Of a stretch of 64,000 nucleotides of DNA, positions 34,917-42,674 are shown in pieces. Every line of letters begins with the position of its first letter. Positions within the stretch are counted from its first letter, which is position 1. The notes under the pieces are model-generated. The model searched no databases and was not told the DNA's origin. It saw nothing but the letters and a program-made list of their open reading frames with translations. Source of the DNA: Cellulomonas sp. ES6 (GTDB taxonomy: Bacteria; Actinomycetota; Actinomycetes; Actinomycetales; Cellulomonadaceae); contig NZ_CP125655.1 in NCBI RefSeq assembly GCF_030053835.1, positions 3,162,001 to 3,226,000 of the forward strand, read 5' to 3'. A program made the position numbers and the translations under genes.

Positions 34917-34942
34917 GGAACACGGCACCTCGTGGCCGTGTT
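34917..34942 (+). promoter_or_regulatory. SigR/SigH-like promoter upstream of msrB
   Basis: GGAAC (34917-34921), 18 bases, then GTT (34940-34942) matches the GGAAY-N18-GTT pattern of thiol-oxidative-stress sigma factors (SigR in Streptomyces, SigH in mycobacteria). msrB genes belong to these regulons. The same bases form a 9-bp inverted repeat, GAACACGGC at 34918-34926 with its complement at 34935-34943. Confidence 0.5.
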
Positions 34943-35005
34943 CTGCAGCCGCGGGTGCGCAGCGGCCGACCCGGCAGCGCGGCCCGCGGGCGAGAGGAGG
35001 TCCAG

Positions 35006-35422
35006 GTGACGGAGCAGAAGGCCTACGAGGTCCAGAAGGACGAGGCGCAGTGGCGCGTCGAGCTCGACCCGGCGGAGTTCCAGGTGCTGCGGCTGGCCGG
35101 CACCGAGCGGCCGTGGACGGGTGCGCTGCTCGACGAGGAGCGCCAGGGCGTCTACCGCTGTCGTGCGTGCGGCAACGAGCTGTTCCGGTCGGACACCAAG
35201 TTCGACTCGCACTGCGGGTGGCCGAGCTTCTTCTCGCCGCTCGCGGGTGACCGCGTCGAGCTGATCGAGGACCGCAGCCTCGGCATGGTGCGCACCGAGG
35301 TGCGCTGCGCCCGCTGCGGGTCGCACCTGGGGCACGTCTTCGACGACGCGCCGCAGACCCCGACCGGCGACCGCTACTGCATGAACTCGGTCAGCCTGAC
35401 GTTCGAGCCCACGGTCGGCTGA
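35006..35422 (+). CDS. msrB: Peptide-methionine (R)-S-oxide reductase
   Basis: A 138-residue MsrB, which reduces methionine-R-sulfoxide in proteins. Two zinc-binding pairs are present (CRACG and CARCG), with [29 protein letters not shown] as the family core and the catalytic Cys in [12 protein letters not shown]. The GTG at 35006 follows GAGGAGG; longer upstream readings have no start signal. A SigR-like promoter lies about 65 bases upstream. The next gene follows at once on the same strand. Confidence 0.95.
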   Translation: MTEQKAYEVQKDEAQWRVELDPAEFQVLRLAGTERPWTGALLDEERQGVYRCRACGNELFRSDTKFDSHCGWPSFFSPLAGDRVELIEDRSLGMVRTEVRCARCGSHLGHVFDDAPQTPTGDRYCMNSVSLTFEPTVG

Positions 35423-35488
35423 CCGCCGTCCGGGGGAGTGCGTCGACCGACGCTTCAGGGCCTGCGCCCGCGTGCCGATACCGGTGAC

Positions 35489-36442
35489 GTGGAGCAGGCC
35501 CTGATCGTCCGACGGTGGCGTCGCTACGGCGCCGACCGGTTGTACGTGACGGCCGACACCGGCGCCCCCCTGGGCAGCGTCGACCTCACCACCGGGCAGG
35601 TCGAGTCCGCCCGCTCGGCCGGGTCCGCCCTCGGCGGCGCCGGCCTGGACGGCGCCGGCCTGGAGGACGTGGGGCTCGAGGACGTGGTGCGCGGGGCCGC
35701 GCAGGCGTACCTGCGTGCCGACCTGCCGGAGCTCGTGGTGCCCGCCTCCGCGGTGCTGCCGTCGCCGCCCGTGCCCCCGGTGACGCCCCGTCCCCACGGA
35801 CGTCGGGCCGCGGGTGAGCCGTCCGCCGCGGCGGGCGCGGCGTCCCGCGGGGCGTCCGCGGGCTCCGTGCCGACTGCCGCGTCCGACGCCCCGGCGGGCG
35901 GACGGCACCGCGCCGCCGACCTCGTGCGGCCGCACCCCGCCGGTGACGAGCAGACCGCCGGTGAGCCGCTCGCGGAGCGGCTGGATCGGCTCGTCCTCGC
36001 CGGGTGGCACGTGCTGCCGGCGGTCCCCGTGGGGCGCCAGGGCTCCGTGGTCCCGTACCTGCTGGTCGGGCCCGCCGGGGCGTTCGCCGTCGCGGAGCGC
36101 CCTGCCGGCGCGCCGGGGGGCGAGCAGCTCGTGCTGGACGGCCGGCACCTGTCGGCCGACGGGCACGGGGTCCCCGACCTGCGCGACATCCGCCTGACGG
36201 CGGCGCGCGCGGGCTCGCTGCTGCGCGCGGCCGTGGGGTCGCCCGTGGGCGTGCGCGGCGTGCTCGTGGTGCACGGACCGGTGACGGTGCGGAGCCCGGC
36301 GGCCGTCGACGCCCTGGTGGTCGGGCGCGACGAGGTGCCCGACGTGCTCGAGGACCTCCCGGTGCGCTGGACCCGGGGGCGCGTGGACGCGGTCGCGGCC
36401 GTCGCCCGGCGCCGCAGCACGTGGGCGCTCACCTGGGCGTGA
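35489..36442 (+). CDS. NERD-like protein of unknown function
   Basis: A 317-residue protein that I can only place loosely. The C-terminal half (GWHVLPAVPVGRQGSVVPYLLVGPAGAFAVAERP, then LRDIRLTAARAGSLLRAAVGSPVGVRGVLVVHGPVTV) has the pattern of a NERD domain, a nuclease-related fold. The N-terminal half contains an Ala/Gly-rich linker and a Pro-rich middle (SPPVPPVTPRPHG). I take the GTG at 35489; a GTG at 35438 would add 17 residues. It follows msrB by 66 bases and could share its promoter. No catalytic residues can be assigned with confidence. Confidence 0.65.
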   Translation: MEQALIVRRWRRYGADRLYVTADTGAPLGSVDLTTGQVESARSAGSALGGAGLDGAGLEDVGLEDVVRGAAQAYLRADLPELVVPASAVLPSPPVPPVTPRPHGRRAAGEPSAAAGAASRGASAGSVPTAASDAPAGGRHRAADLVRPHPAGDEQTAGEPLAERLDRLVLAGWHVLPAVPVGRQGSVVPYLLVGPAGAFAVAERPAGAPGGEQLVLDGRHLSADGHGVPDLRDIRLTAARAGSLLRAAVGSPVGVRGVLVVHGPVTVRSPAAVDALVVGRDEVPDVLEDLPVRWTRGRVDAVAAVARRRSTWALTWA

Positions 36443-36484
36443 CGCCCCGACCGGCCCGTGGCGCCGGCGCGTCGACGGCGGGCC

Positions 36485-36949
36485 TCAGGGAGCCGGCGGC
36501 GTGCGCGGGGTCGCCGAGAGGTCCTCGTTGAGCCGGTGGAGCTGGTCGGCGAGCTGCCCGCGCTCGGTGGCGGTCCAGCCGTCCAGCACCTGGCCGAGGT
36601 AGCGGCGGCGCGCGACCCGCGCCGCGTCGACCCGGCGCGCGCCCTCCGGCGTGACGCGGATCAGCTGACCACGGGAGTCCTCGGGGTCCGGCCGGCGCTC
36701 GATCAGACCGAGCTGCTCGATCCTGCCGAGCTGGCGCGACATCGTGCCGCGGCCGACGCCGATGTGCTCCGCGAGCTCGCTCGCGCGCACGTCCGGCTCC
36801 CGCTCGATGCGGGCCAGCAGCGGGTAGGCGGACGGCTCGAGGTCGGGGTGCACCTCGCGCGCCAGCCGCTCCGCGGACGCCCGCGCGCGCCGCAGCAGCA
36901 GCCCGAGCTCGGCCTCGAGGCGCACGACGGGGTCGGTCGGGGTGTCCAC
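36485..36949 (-). CDS. MarR-family transcriptional regulator
   Basis: A 154-residue winged-helix regulator. The recognition region RASELAEHIGVGRGTMSRQLGRIEQLGLIERRPDPEDSRGQLIRVTPEG is typical of MarR. A GTG start at 36949 lies six bases after CACAAT, the leaderless pattern of this genome. It ends 42 bases from the NERD-like gene (convergent). It is downstream of the MFS gene, but a strong hairpin separates them, so it probably has its own promoter. Ligand and targets are unknown. Confidence 0.9.
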   Translation of the reverse strand: MDTPTDPVVRLEAELGLLLRRARASAERLAREVHPDLEPSAYPLLARIEREPDVRASELAEHIGVGRGTMSRQLGRIEQLGLIERRPDPEDSRGQLIRVTPEGARRVDAARVARRRYLGQVLDGWTATERGQLADQLHRLNEDLSATPRTPPAP

Positions 36950-36983
36950 CCCGCCATTGTGGCGGACGGGCGGGCGGGACGAC

Positions 36984-37018
36984 GCGAGGCGCCCGGCCGG
37001 GTCGGCCGGGCGCCTCGC
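36984..37018 (-). terminator. Perfect 15-bp hairpin after the MFS gene
   Basis: Arms GCGAGGCGCCCGGCC (36984-36998) and its exact complement (37004-37018) around a 5-base loop. It ends 20 bases from the stop of the MFS gene and is the probable terminator of the marR-MFS operon. Confidence 0.75.
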
Positions 37019-37038
37019 GGTGCGGTGCGGTGCGGTGG

Positions 37039-38775
37039 TCAGGCGCGCGGGGCCGTCGCCGTCCCTGCGCCTGCCTCGACGGTGTCGCCCTGCGCGTCCT
37101 CCCGCTCGAGCTCCTGCTCGGCCTCCGCCTGGCGGCCGACGGCCTGCTGCGCGCCGGGGGTGCCCGCCTCGGCGACCGCGGCCTCACCGGTCTGGTCCTG
37201 GTCGAGCAGCTGCTCGACGCCGGAGCGGCGCCCGAGCGGCACCTCCTTGAGGAACAGCACCGCGACCAGGGCCACCAGGCCCAGCGGCGCGGCGATGAGG
37301 AACAGGTCCGCGATGCCCTCGCCGTACGCGGACTCGACGACCGTGCGGACCGGGCCGGGCAGCGTCGACACGTCCGGCACCGCGCCGGTGCCGCCGCCGA
37401 GCGCGCTCACGTCGATCCCGAGGGCCGCGAGCCCGTCGGTGATGAGCGTGACGACCCGGCTGCCGAGCACCGCGCCGAGCGCCGAGACGCCGATCGCGCC
37501 GCCCAGGCTGCGGAAGAACGCGACGGTCGCGGTGCCGGAGCCGACCTCGGACACGTCGAGCGTGTTCTGCACGGCCAGCACCAGGTTCTGCATCAGCATG
37601 CCCAGCCCCGCGCCCATGACGAACATGTACAGCCCGACCAGCACGAAGCTCGTGTCGTAGCGGATCGTGCCCATGAGGGCGAGGCCGACGGTCAGCGTGA
37701 TCGCGCCGGCGACCATGAAGCCCTTGTAGCGCCCGTACTTGGTGATGAGCCGCCCGGTGATGGTCGAGGACGTGAACAGGCCGAGGATCATCGGGACGGT
37801 GAGCAGGCCGGACTCCGTCGGCGTCTTGCCGCGCGCGACCTGCATGTACTGGCTGAGGAACACCGAGGTGCCGAACATCGCCACGCCGACCGCGACGGAC
37901 GCGATGACGGAGAGCACCAGCGTCCGGTTGCGGAACAGGTGCATCGGGATGATCGGGTCGGCGACCTTCGTCTCGACGACGCAGGCCACGGCCAGGACGG
38001 CGAGCGAGCCGAGCACCATGACGGCCGTCTGCCAGGACATCCAGTCGTAGCTGTTCCCGGCGAACGTGACCCACAGCAGCAGCGTGGCGATGCCCACGGA
38101 GATCAGCGCGGCGCCCCAGTAGTCGATGCGCACGACCTTGCGGGCGAGCTGCGGCAGGTGCAGCGTGCGCTGCAGCACGACGATCGCGGCGATCGCGAAC
38201 GGCAGGCCGACGAAGAAGTTCCAGCGCCACGAGATCGCGTCGGTGATGACGCCGCCGAGCAGCGGGCCGCCGACCATGCCGACGCCCATGATGCCGCCCA
38301 TCAGGCCCATGTAGCGGCCGCGCTCGCGGGGGCTGAGGATGTCCGCCAGCAGCACGGTGGCCAGCGCCGTGAGGCCGCCGGCGCCGATGCCCTGCAGGGC
38401 GCGCATCCCGATGAGGGTGCCGACGTTCTGGGAGAACCCGGCGGCCGCGGACGACAGCACCGAGATGGCGAGCGCGAGCTGGATCAGCAGCTTGCGGTTG
38501 ACGAGGTCGGCGAGCTTGCCCCAGATCGGCGTGGTGATCGTCGTGGTCAGCAGGGTCGCGGTGACGACCCACGTGTACGAGGACTGCGAGCCGTGCAGGC
38601 TCGTGACGATCTTCGGCAGGCTGCTCGACACGACGCTCGTGGCCAGGATGGACACGAACATGCCGAGCAGGATGCCGGAGAGCGCCTCCATGACCTGCCG
38701 GTGGTTCATCGCGGGTGCGGACCCGGCGCTGCTCACGACGGGGGTCGGGCTCTCGGCCCGGGTGGTGCTGGTCAT
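37039..38775 (-). CDS. MFS multidrug efflux transporter, DHA2 (EmrB/QacA) type
   Basis: A 578-residue drug:proton antiporter with about 14 helices. MEALSGILLGMFVSILATSVVSSSLPKIV is helix 1, followed by WVVTATLLTTTITTPIWGKLADLVNRK (motif A) and MRALQGIGAGGLTALATVLLAD; GPLLGGVI is motif C. The C-terminal tail is acidic and hydrophilic. The gene lies 122 bases downstream of a MarR gene that carries two operator-like repeats in its promoter, so efflux is probably induced when that repressor binds a drug or phenolic ligand. Confidence 0.93.
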   Translation of the reverse strand: MTSTTRAESPTPVVSSAGSAPAMNHRQVMEALSGILLGMFVSILATSVVSSSLPKIVTSLHGSQSSYTWVVTATLLTTTITTPIWGKLADLVNRKLLIQLALAISVLSSAAAGFSQNVGTLIGMRALQGIGAGGLTALATVLLADILSPRERGRYMGLMGGIMGVGMVGGPLLGGVITDAISWRWNFFVGLPFAIAAIVVLQRTLHLPQLARKVVRIDYWGAALISVGIATLLLWVTFAGNSYDWMSWQTAVMVLGSLAVLAVACVVETKVADPIIPMHLFRNRTLVLSVIASVAVGVAMFGTSVFLSQYMQVARGKTPTESGLLTVPMILGLFTSSTITGRLITKYGRYKGFMVAGAITLTVGLALMGTIRYDTSFVLVGLYMFVMGAGLGMLMQNLVLAVQNTLDVSEVGSGTATVAFFRSLGGAIGVSALGAVLGSRVVTLITDGLAALGIDVSALGGGTGAVPDVSTLPGPVRTVVESAYGEGIADLFLIAAPLGLVALVAVLFLKEVPLGRRSGVEQLLDQDQTGEAAVAEAGTPGAQQAVGRQAEAEQELEREDAQGDTVEAGAGTATAPRA

Positions 38776-38897
38776 CGGTGCCTTCGCTTTCGCCAGTGGT
38801 GCGGTGCCCGGCGTCGTCGGCGGACGGTGTGCGTGGTGGTGCGGAGCGTCCGGGGGGACGCGGGTTCGGGTGCCCGGCGCGGACGCCGGGGCCGGGA

Positions 38898-39404
38898 TCA
38901 GGTGGCCGCGGCGACCGGCTCGACCGCGGGGGCGGTGTCGCCGGTGGTCGAGGGGAGCGGGCCCAGGCCGGCGATCGTGTCCGCGACGCGCTCGATCTGC
39001 GCGGTGGCGGACAGCAGGTCGTCGAGCGCCCAGTCGCTGAACACCGCCGCGGCGCGGGCGTCGAGCTCCCGCTTGGTGCGGGCCGTGAACTCCTGTCCGA
39101 GCGCCGTGAGCCGGACGGTGCGCACCCGGCGGTCGGTGCCCGGGGTGTCGGGGGTGCTGCGCTCGGCGTAGCCCGCGTCGACGAGCGTCGTGATCTGCCG
39201 GCTCGCCACCGAGATGTCGACGTGCAGGTGCTGCGCCACGTCGCCGGTGCCCATCTCGCCGCGCTTGTCGAGCAGCCACAGCAGGCTGAGCGCCGCGCGC
39301 GGGCAGTCGAGGTCGCGCGCCAGCTCCGTCGCCGTCTCGCGCTGGACGCGCTGGAGCCGGGCGACGGCGTCGATCAGCGCGCGGTACGCGGGCGTGGCGG
39401 GCAC
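38898..39404 (-). CDS. MarR-family repressor of the MFS operon
   Basis: A 168-residue MarR protein. The DNA-binding part reads GDVAQHLHVDISVASRQITTLVDAGYAERSTPDTPGTDRRVRTVRLTALG. The GTG at 39404 has GAGGAG upstream; readings extending further are repeat-derived. First gene of the marR-MFS operon. Two GTTGC-N5-GCAAC dyads sit over its promoter, so it is almost certainly self-regulating. Confidence 0.9.
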   Translation of the reverse strand: MPATPAYRALIDAVARLQRVQRETATELARDLDCPRAALSLLWLLDKRGEMGTGDVAQHLHVDISVASRQITTLVDAGYAERSTPDTPGTDRRVRTVRLTALGQEFTARTKRELDARAAAVFSDWALDDLLSATAQIERVADTIAGLGPLPSTTGDTAPAVEPVAAAT

Positions 39405-39425
39405 GGGGGGCTCCTCAAGATCCTT

Positions 39426-39467
39426 GGTTGCAGCAGGCAACCTATCACAACGGTTGCGTCGGGCAAC
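39426..39467 (-). promoter_or_regulatory. Promoter and double operator of the marR-MFS operon
   Basis: Two dyads GTTGC-N5-GCAAC lie at 39427-39441 (extended to GGTTGC/GCAACC at 39426-39442) and 39453-39467, with centres 26 bp apart. On the minus strand they overlap TTGCCC, a 16-base spacer, and TAGGTT (a -35 and -10 pair). Occupation of either site would block transcription, as expected for MarR repression. Confidence 0.75.
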
Positions 39468-39562
39468 TTCTTCCCACCACGACGCGCCCTCACTCACCCC
39501 CGCCCCACTCGCCGCCCCGCCCCGCTCCCACTCACCCCCGCCCCCACCTCCCCCTTCCCCGT

Positions 39563-39821
39563 CGGAGGCTCCGAACGTGCTCGGAGAGGCCGGCGCGCCA
39601 TCGTGGTGGTCCGCGGGCACCTCCGATGGCGCGCGGGCACCTCCCTCGCCGTTGGGAGCCTCCGACGGCGTTCGGAGCGCGCCTCGGAGGCTCCGACGGT
39701 GCTTGGAGGGGTCCGCGTGCTGTCGTGGTGGTCCGCGGGCACCTCCGATGGCGCGCGGACACCTCCCTCGCCGTTGGGAGGCTCCGACGGCGCTCGGAGC
39801 GCGCCTCGGAGGGGCCGACGG
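39563..39821 (+). repeat. Repeat array A: two 122-bp tandem units plus a partial third
   Basis: Units begin CGGAGGCTCCGA at 39563 and 39685, with a partial third at 39807; the period is exactly 122 bp. Each unit holds short palindromes (CGGAG/CTCCG type), the core TCGTGGTGGTCC followed by CGGGCACCTCCGATGGCGCG, and CACCTCCCTCGCCGTTGGGAG. Frames reading through it give low-complexity shadow protein only. It fills most of the 469-bp gap between the marR promoter and the end of ggt; 39468-39562 is C-rich and holds no gene. Array B is the same family in inverted orientation. Confidence 0.85.
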
Positions 39822-39873
39822 GGGAGGCGGGCGTGCGGCCCGGGCGGAGGTGGAGGCGGTGGGGGCGTCGCCG

Positions 39874-41748
39874 TCAGCGGCCGGCGGCGTACCCCTGCAT
39901 CCCGCGCGGGTTCGCCGCCGCGTGCAGCAGCCCGTCCGGCCGCACGCCCGCGGCGCTGACCCGTCCCAGCGACCACGGTCCTGCGTCGTGCACGGCGTGG
40001 CCCCGGCGGGCGAGCGCCCCCAGCACGCCCGGGCCGAGCCGCGACTCCGCCTCGACCCCGCGCCGGACGCTCGTGCGGGGGTGGAACGACGAGGGCACGT
40101 GCGTGGAGTGCCACCCCGGGGCGTCGATCGCCGCCTGCAGGTCGAGCCCGCCCAGCAGGTGGTGCAGCAGGAACGGCAGCGTCCACTGGTCCTGCTGGTC
40201 GCCGCCGGGCGTCCCGAACGCGAACCCGCCGCCGTCCCGCAGCACCAGCCCGGGGCTCAGCGTCGTGCGCGGGCGGCGGCCGGGCGCGAGGGACGACGGC
40301 AGGCCCGGCTCGAGCCAGAACATCTGCGCCCGTGTCGGCAGCCCGAACCCCAGGCCCGGCACGACCGGGCTGCTCTGCAACCAGCCGCCGGACGGCGTCG
40401 CGGACACGAGGTTGCCCCAGCGGTCCACGACATCGACGTGGCACGTGTCGCCGCGCGTCACGCCCGCCGGGCTCACGTCCGGTGCGGGTCCGACGTCCAG
40501 CGCGGGGCCCACGGCAGCCCCGCCGCCCGGCCCGGGCCCGCGGGTCGGCTCCCCGGTGCCCGCCGCCGCGCCACCGGTCGCGTCCTCGTAGCGTCCCGGC
40601 CACACCCCGGCGGCGGGCGTGCCGAACACGCGGGCCAGCCGCGGTTCCCGGCCCTGCGGCGACCCCGGACGCAGGCCGTCCGCCGCGTCGGCGCCGACCA
40701 GCCGGGCACGCTCCGCCGCGTAGCGGGAGGACAGCAGCGCGTCGAGCGGCACGTCACCCTCCGCCGGATCGCCGAACCAGGCCTCCCGGTCCGCGAACGC
40801 GAGCGTCGTGACCTCCAGGGCCGTGTGCACCAGGTCGGCGGAACCGAGGTCGGCGTCCTCGACGCCGAGCGCCTCGAGCATCCGCAGCTGCTGCAGCAGC
40901 ACCGGGCCCTGGCCCCACGCGGCCGTCTTGTGCACCTCGACGCCCGCGAACGGCACGGCGACCGTCGGCTCCTCCGTGGCCCGCCAGCCCGCGAGGTCGT
41001 CAGCCGTCAGCAGCCCGGCGTGCGCCTCGCCGGACGAGTCCAGCACGGGCTCCCGCACGAACGCCGCCACCGCCTCGGCCACGAACCCCTCGTAGAACGC
41101 CCGCCGCGCCGCCTCGATCTGCGCGAGCCGGTCCGCGCCGGCGGCCTCCGCCTCCGCGAGCACCCGCGTGTACGTCGCGGCGAGGTCCGGGTTGCGGAAC
41201 CGGGCCCCCGGCTCCGGCGGGCGCCCGCCCGGCAGGTACACCGCCGCGGACGTCGGCCAGTGCTCCGCGAACAGCCGCTCCACGGTCCCGATGGTCCGGA
41301 CGGCCGCGGGCACCAGCGGGTAGCCGTCGCGGGCGTACCCGATCGCCGGGCCGAGCACGTCAGCCAGCGGCAGCGTCCCGTAGCGCGCCAGCAGGTCGAG
41401 CCACGCGCCGAACGCCCCCGGGACCACGGCGGCCAGGTGCCCCGTGCCCGGCACGACGTCGAGCCCCAGGTCCGTGTACGCCCCGGTCGTCGCGGCCGCC
41501 GGGGCCGTGCCCTGCCCGCACACCACGAACGTGTGCCCGTCCGACGCCCGGTGCCCGATGATCGGCGCGTCGCCGCCGGGGCCGTTCAGGTGCGGCTCGA
41601 CCACCTGCAGCGTGAAGCCCGCCGCCGCGGCCGCGTCGAACGCGTTGCCCCCGGCCTCCAGCACCGCCATCCCGACCGCGCTGGCCAGCCAGTGCGTCGA
41701 GGCCACCATGCCGTGCGTGCCGACGAGCTCCGGGCGGGTGGTGAACAC
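39874..41748 (-). CDS. ggt: Gamma-glutamyltransferase-family protein
   Basis: A 624-residue Ntn-hydrolase that probably cleaves or transfers gamma-glutamyl groups. The N-terminal part has GMVASTHWLASAVGMAVLEAGGNAFDAA and GPGGD, and the predicted self-cleavage and nucleophile threonine is Thr435 in RGDTCHVDVVD; the small-subunit motif FGTPGGD-like (FAFGTPGGDQQDQW) follows. A 40-residue Gly/Pro-rich insert precedes the cleavage site. Without a signal peptide it should be cytoplasmic. The GTG at 41748 has GAGGAG upstream; longer readings run into a repeat. It is flanked by inverted repeat arrays on both sides. Confidence 0.88.
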   Translation of the reverse strand: MFTTRPELVGTHGMVASTHWLASAVGMAVLEAGGNAFDAAAAAGFTLQVVEPHLNGPGGDAPIIGHRASDGHTFVVCGQGTAPAAATTGAYTDLGLDVVPGTGHLAAVVPGAFGAWLDLLARYGTLPLADVLGPAIGYARDGYPLVPAAVRTIGTVERLFAEHWPTSAAVYLPGGRPPEPGARFRNPDLAATYTRVLAEAEAAGADRLAQIEAARRAFYEGFVAEAVAAFVREPVLDSSGEAHAGLLTADDLAGWRATEEPTVAVPFAGVEVHKTAAWGQGPVLLQQLRMLEALGVEDADLGSADLVHTALEVTTLAFADREAWFGDPAEGDVPLDALLSSRYAAERARLVGADAADGLRPGSPQGREPRLARVFGTPAAGVWPGRYEDATGGAAAGTGEPTRGPGPGGGAAVGPALDVGPAPDVSPAGVTRGDTCHVDVVDRWGNLVSATPSGGWLQSSPVVPGLGFGLPTRAQMFWLEPGLPSSLAPGRRPRTTLSPGLVLRDGGGFAFGTPGGDQQDQWTLPFLLHHLLGGLDLQAAIDAPGWHSTHVPSSFHPRTSVRRGVEAESRLGPGVLGALARRGHAVHDAGPWSLGRVSAAGVRPDGLLHAAANPRGMQGYAAGR

Positions 41749-41812
41749 GGGCGGCTCCTCGGCGATCGGTCGTACGCCCCGCCACCGTACGCCGCCCGAT
41801 CCCACCTCGAGT

Positions 41813-42033
41813 CCGTCGGAGGCTCCGAACGGCGAGGGAGGTGCCCACGTGCCGTCGGAGGAGTCCGGGGACCACCACGACGGCGCGCGGACCTCTCCGT
41901 GACCCGTCGGAGCCTCCGACGGGGCACGGAGGTGCGGACGGGCATCGGAGACCTGCACGCGCCGTCGGAGGTGTCCGGGGACCACCACGACGGCGCGCGG
42001 ACCTCTCCGAGCACTGGCGGAGGCTCCGACGGG
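41813..42033 (-). repeat. Repeat array B: inverted copies of array A upstream of ggt
   Basis: Read on the minus strand, this has the same unit as array A. The core (on the plus strand CCGGGGACCACCACGACGG, starting 41865 and 41975, 110 bp apart) and the palindrome CCGTCGGAGCCTCCGACGG (41904-41922) recur, with related boundaries at 41813 and 42018. One unit is 91 bp and one about 110 bp. It occupies most of the 328-bp gap between the ggt start and the lipoprotein stop; no other gene is supported there. Confidence 0.85.
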
Positions 42034-42076
42034 AGCGTGGACGTGCGGAGCGTGGGCCCGCGGACCCGGGCGCGGG

Positions 42077-42595
42077 TCAGCCGCCGAGGACCGTGGCGGA
42101 CCAGGCGCCGGTGCGGTCCGCGACGCCCGGGGTCATCCGGACGCCGACGGCGTCGGGCACCGCCAGAGGCGCGGAGGTCTCGTCCGGGCCGCACGGGACG
42201 TCGGGGAACTCCACGCTGCGCTCCGAGCTCGCGCCGTCCTCGTCCGTCATGACGTGGACCGTGAAGTCGAGCGTGCCGTCGCCCAGGCACGCGAGGTGCA
42301 CCCGCTCGACGCGCACCGGCTGGACGAAGCTCACCGTGACGCCGGCGTCGGCCGGCTGCTCAGCCGGGTCCTGGGGGCTGATGCCGCCGGATCCCGCGCC
42401 CAGGACGGCGTCCGGGTCGACGTCGGCCGGCGGGCCGTCGTGCGACGCCAGCCACGCCGAGACCTCCTCCTGGGTCGCGCCGGGCACGGGATCGTCGGTG
42501 CACGCGGTCAGGACGAGGCAGGCAGCGGCACCGGCCACGGCTGCGCAGACCCGGATCGGGCCGGAGGTGCGGGCGGGGGCGGTGCTGAGCGGCAT
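42077..42595 (-). CDS. Lipoprotein of unknown function
   Basis: A 172-residue predicted lipoprotein. The signal peptide ends LVLTAC with Cys32. The mature protein starts with an acidic, proline-rich linker, then a beta-rich region (VTVSFVQPVRVERVHLACLGDGTLDFTVHVMTDED) with two further cysteines that could pair. I do not recognise the family. It lies between repeat array B and the amino-acid permease with no obvious operon partner. Confidence 0.72.
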   Translation of the reverse strand: MPLSTAPARTSGPIRVCAAVAGAAACLVLTACTDDPVPGATQEEVSAWLASHDGPPADVDPDAVLGAGSGGISPQDPAEQPADAGVTVSFVQPVRVERVHLACLGDGTLDFTVHVMTDEDGASSERSVEFPDVPCGPDETSAPLAVPDAVGVRMTPGVADRTGAWSATVLGG

Positions 42596-42674
42596 CCACC
42601 GACCGTAGCGGCCGGGGACCGTCCGGCGGGGCCGTTCCGGAGGTCCGGTCGACCGCCGCGGGCACCGGGCCGGG

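Noticed and set aside
37019-37037. Short GGTGC repeats after the MFS hairpin
   Set aside because: A four-copy 5-base run is expected by chance in DNA of this composition and has no clear role.
39494-42290. Open frames running through the repeat arrays around ggt
   Set aside because: They translate the repeats into low-complexity peptides in several frames and on both strands, with no start signal, so I treat the arrays as repeat DNA, not genes.
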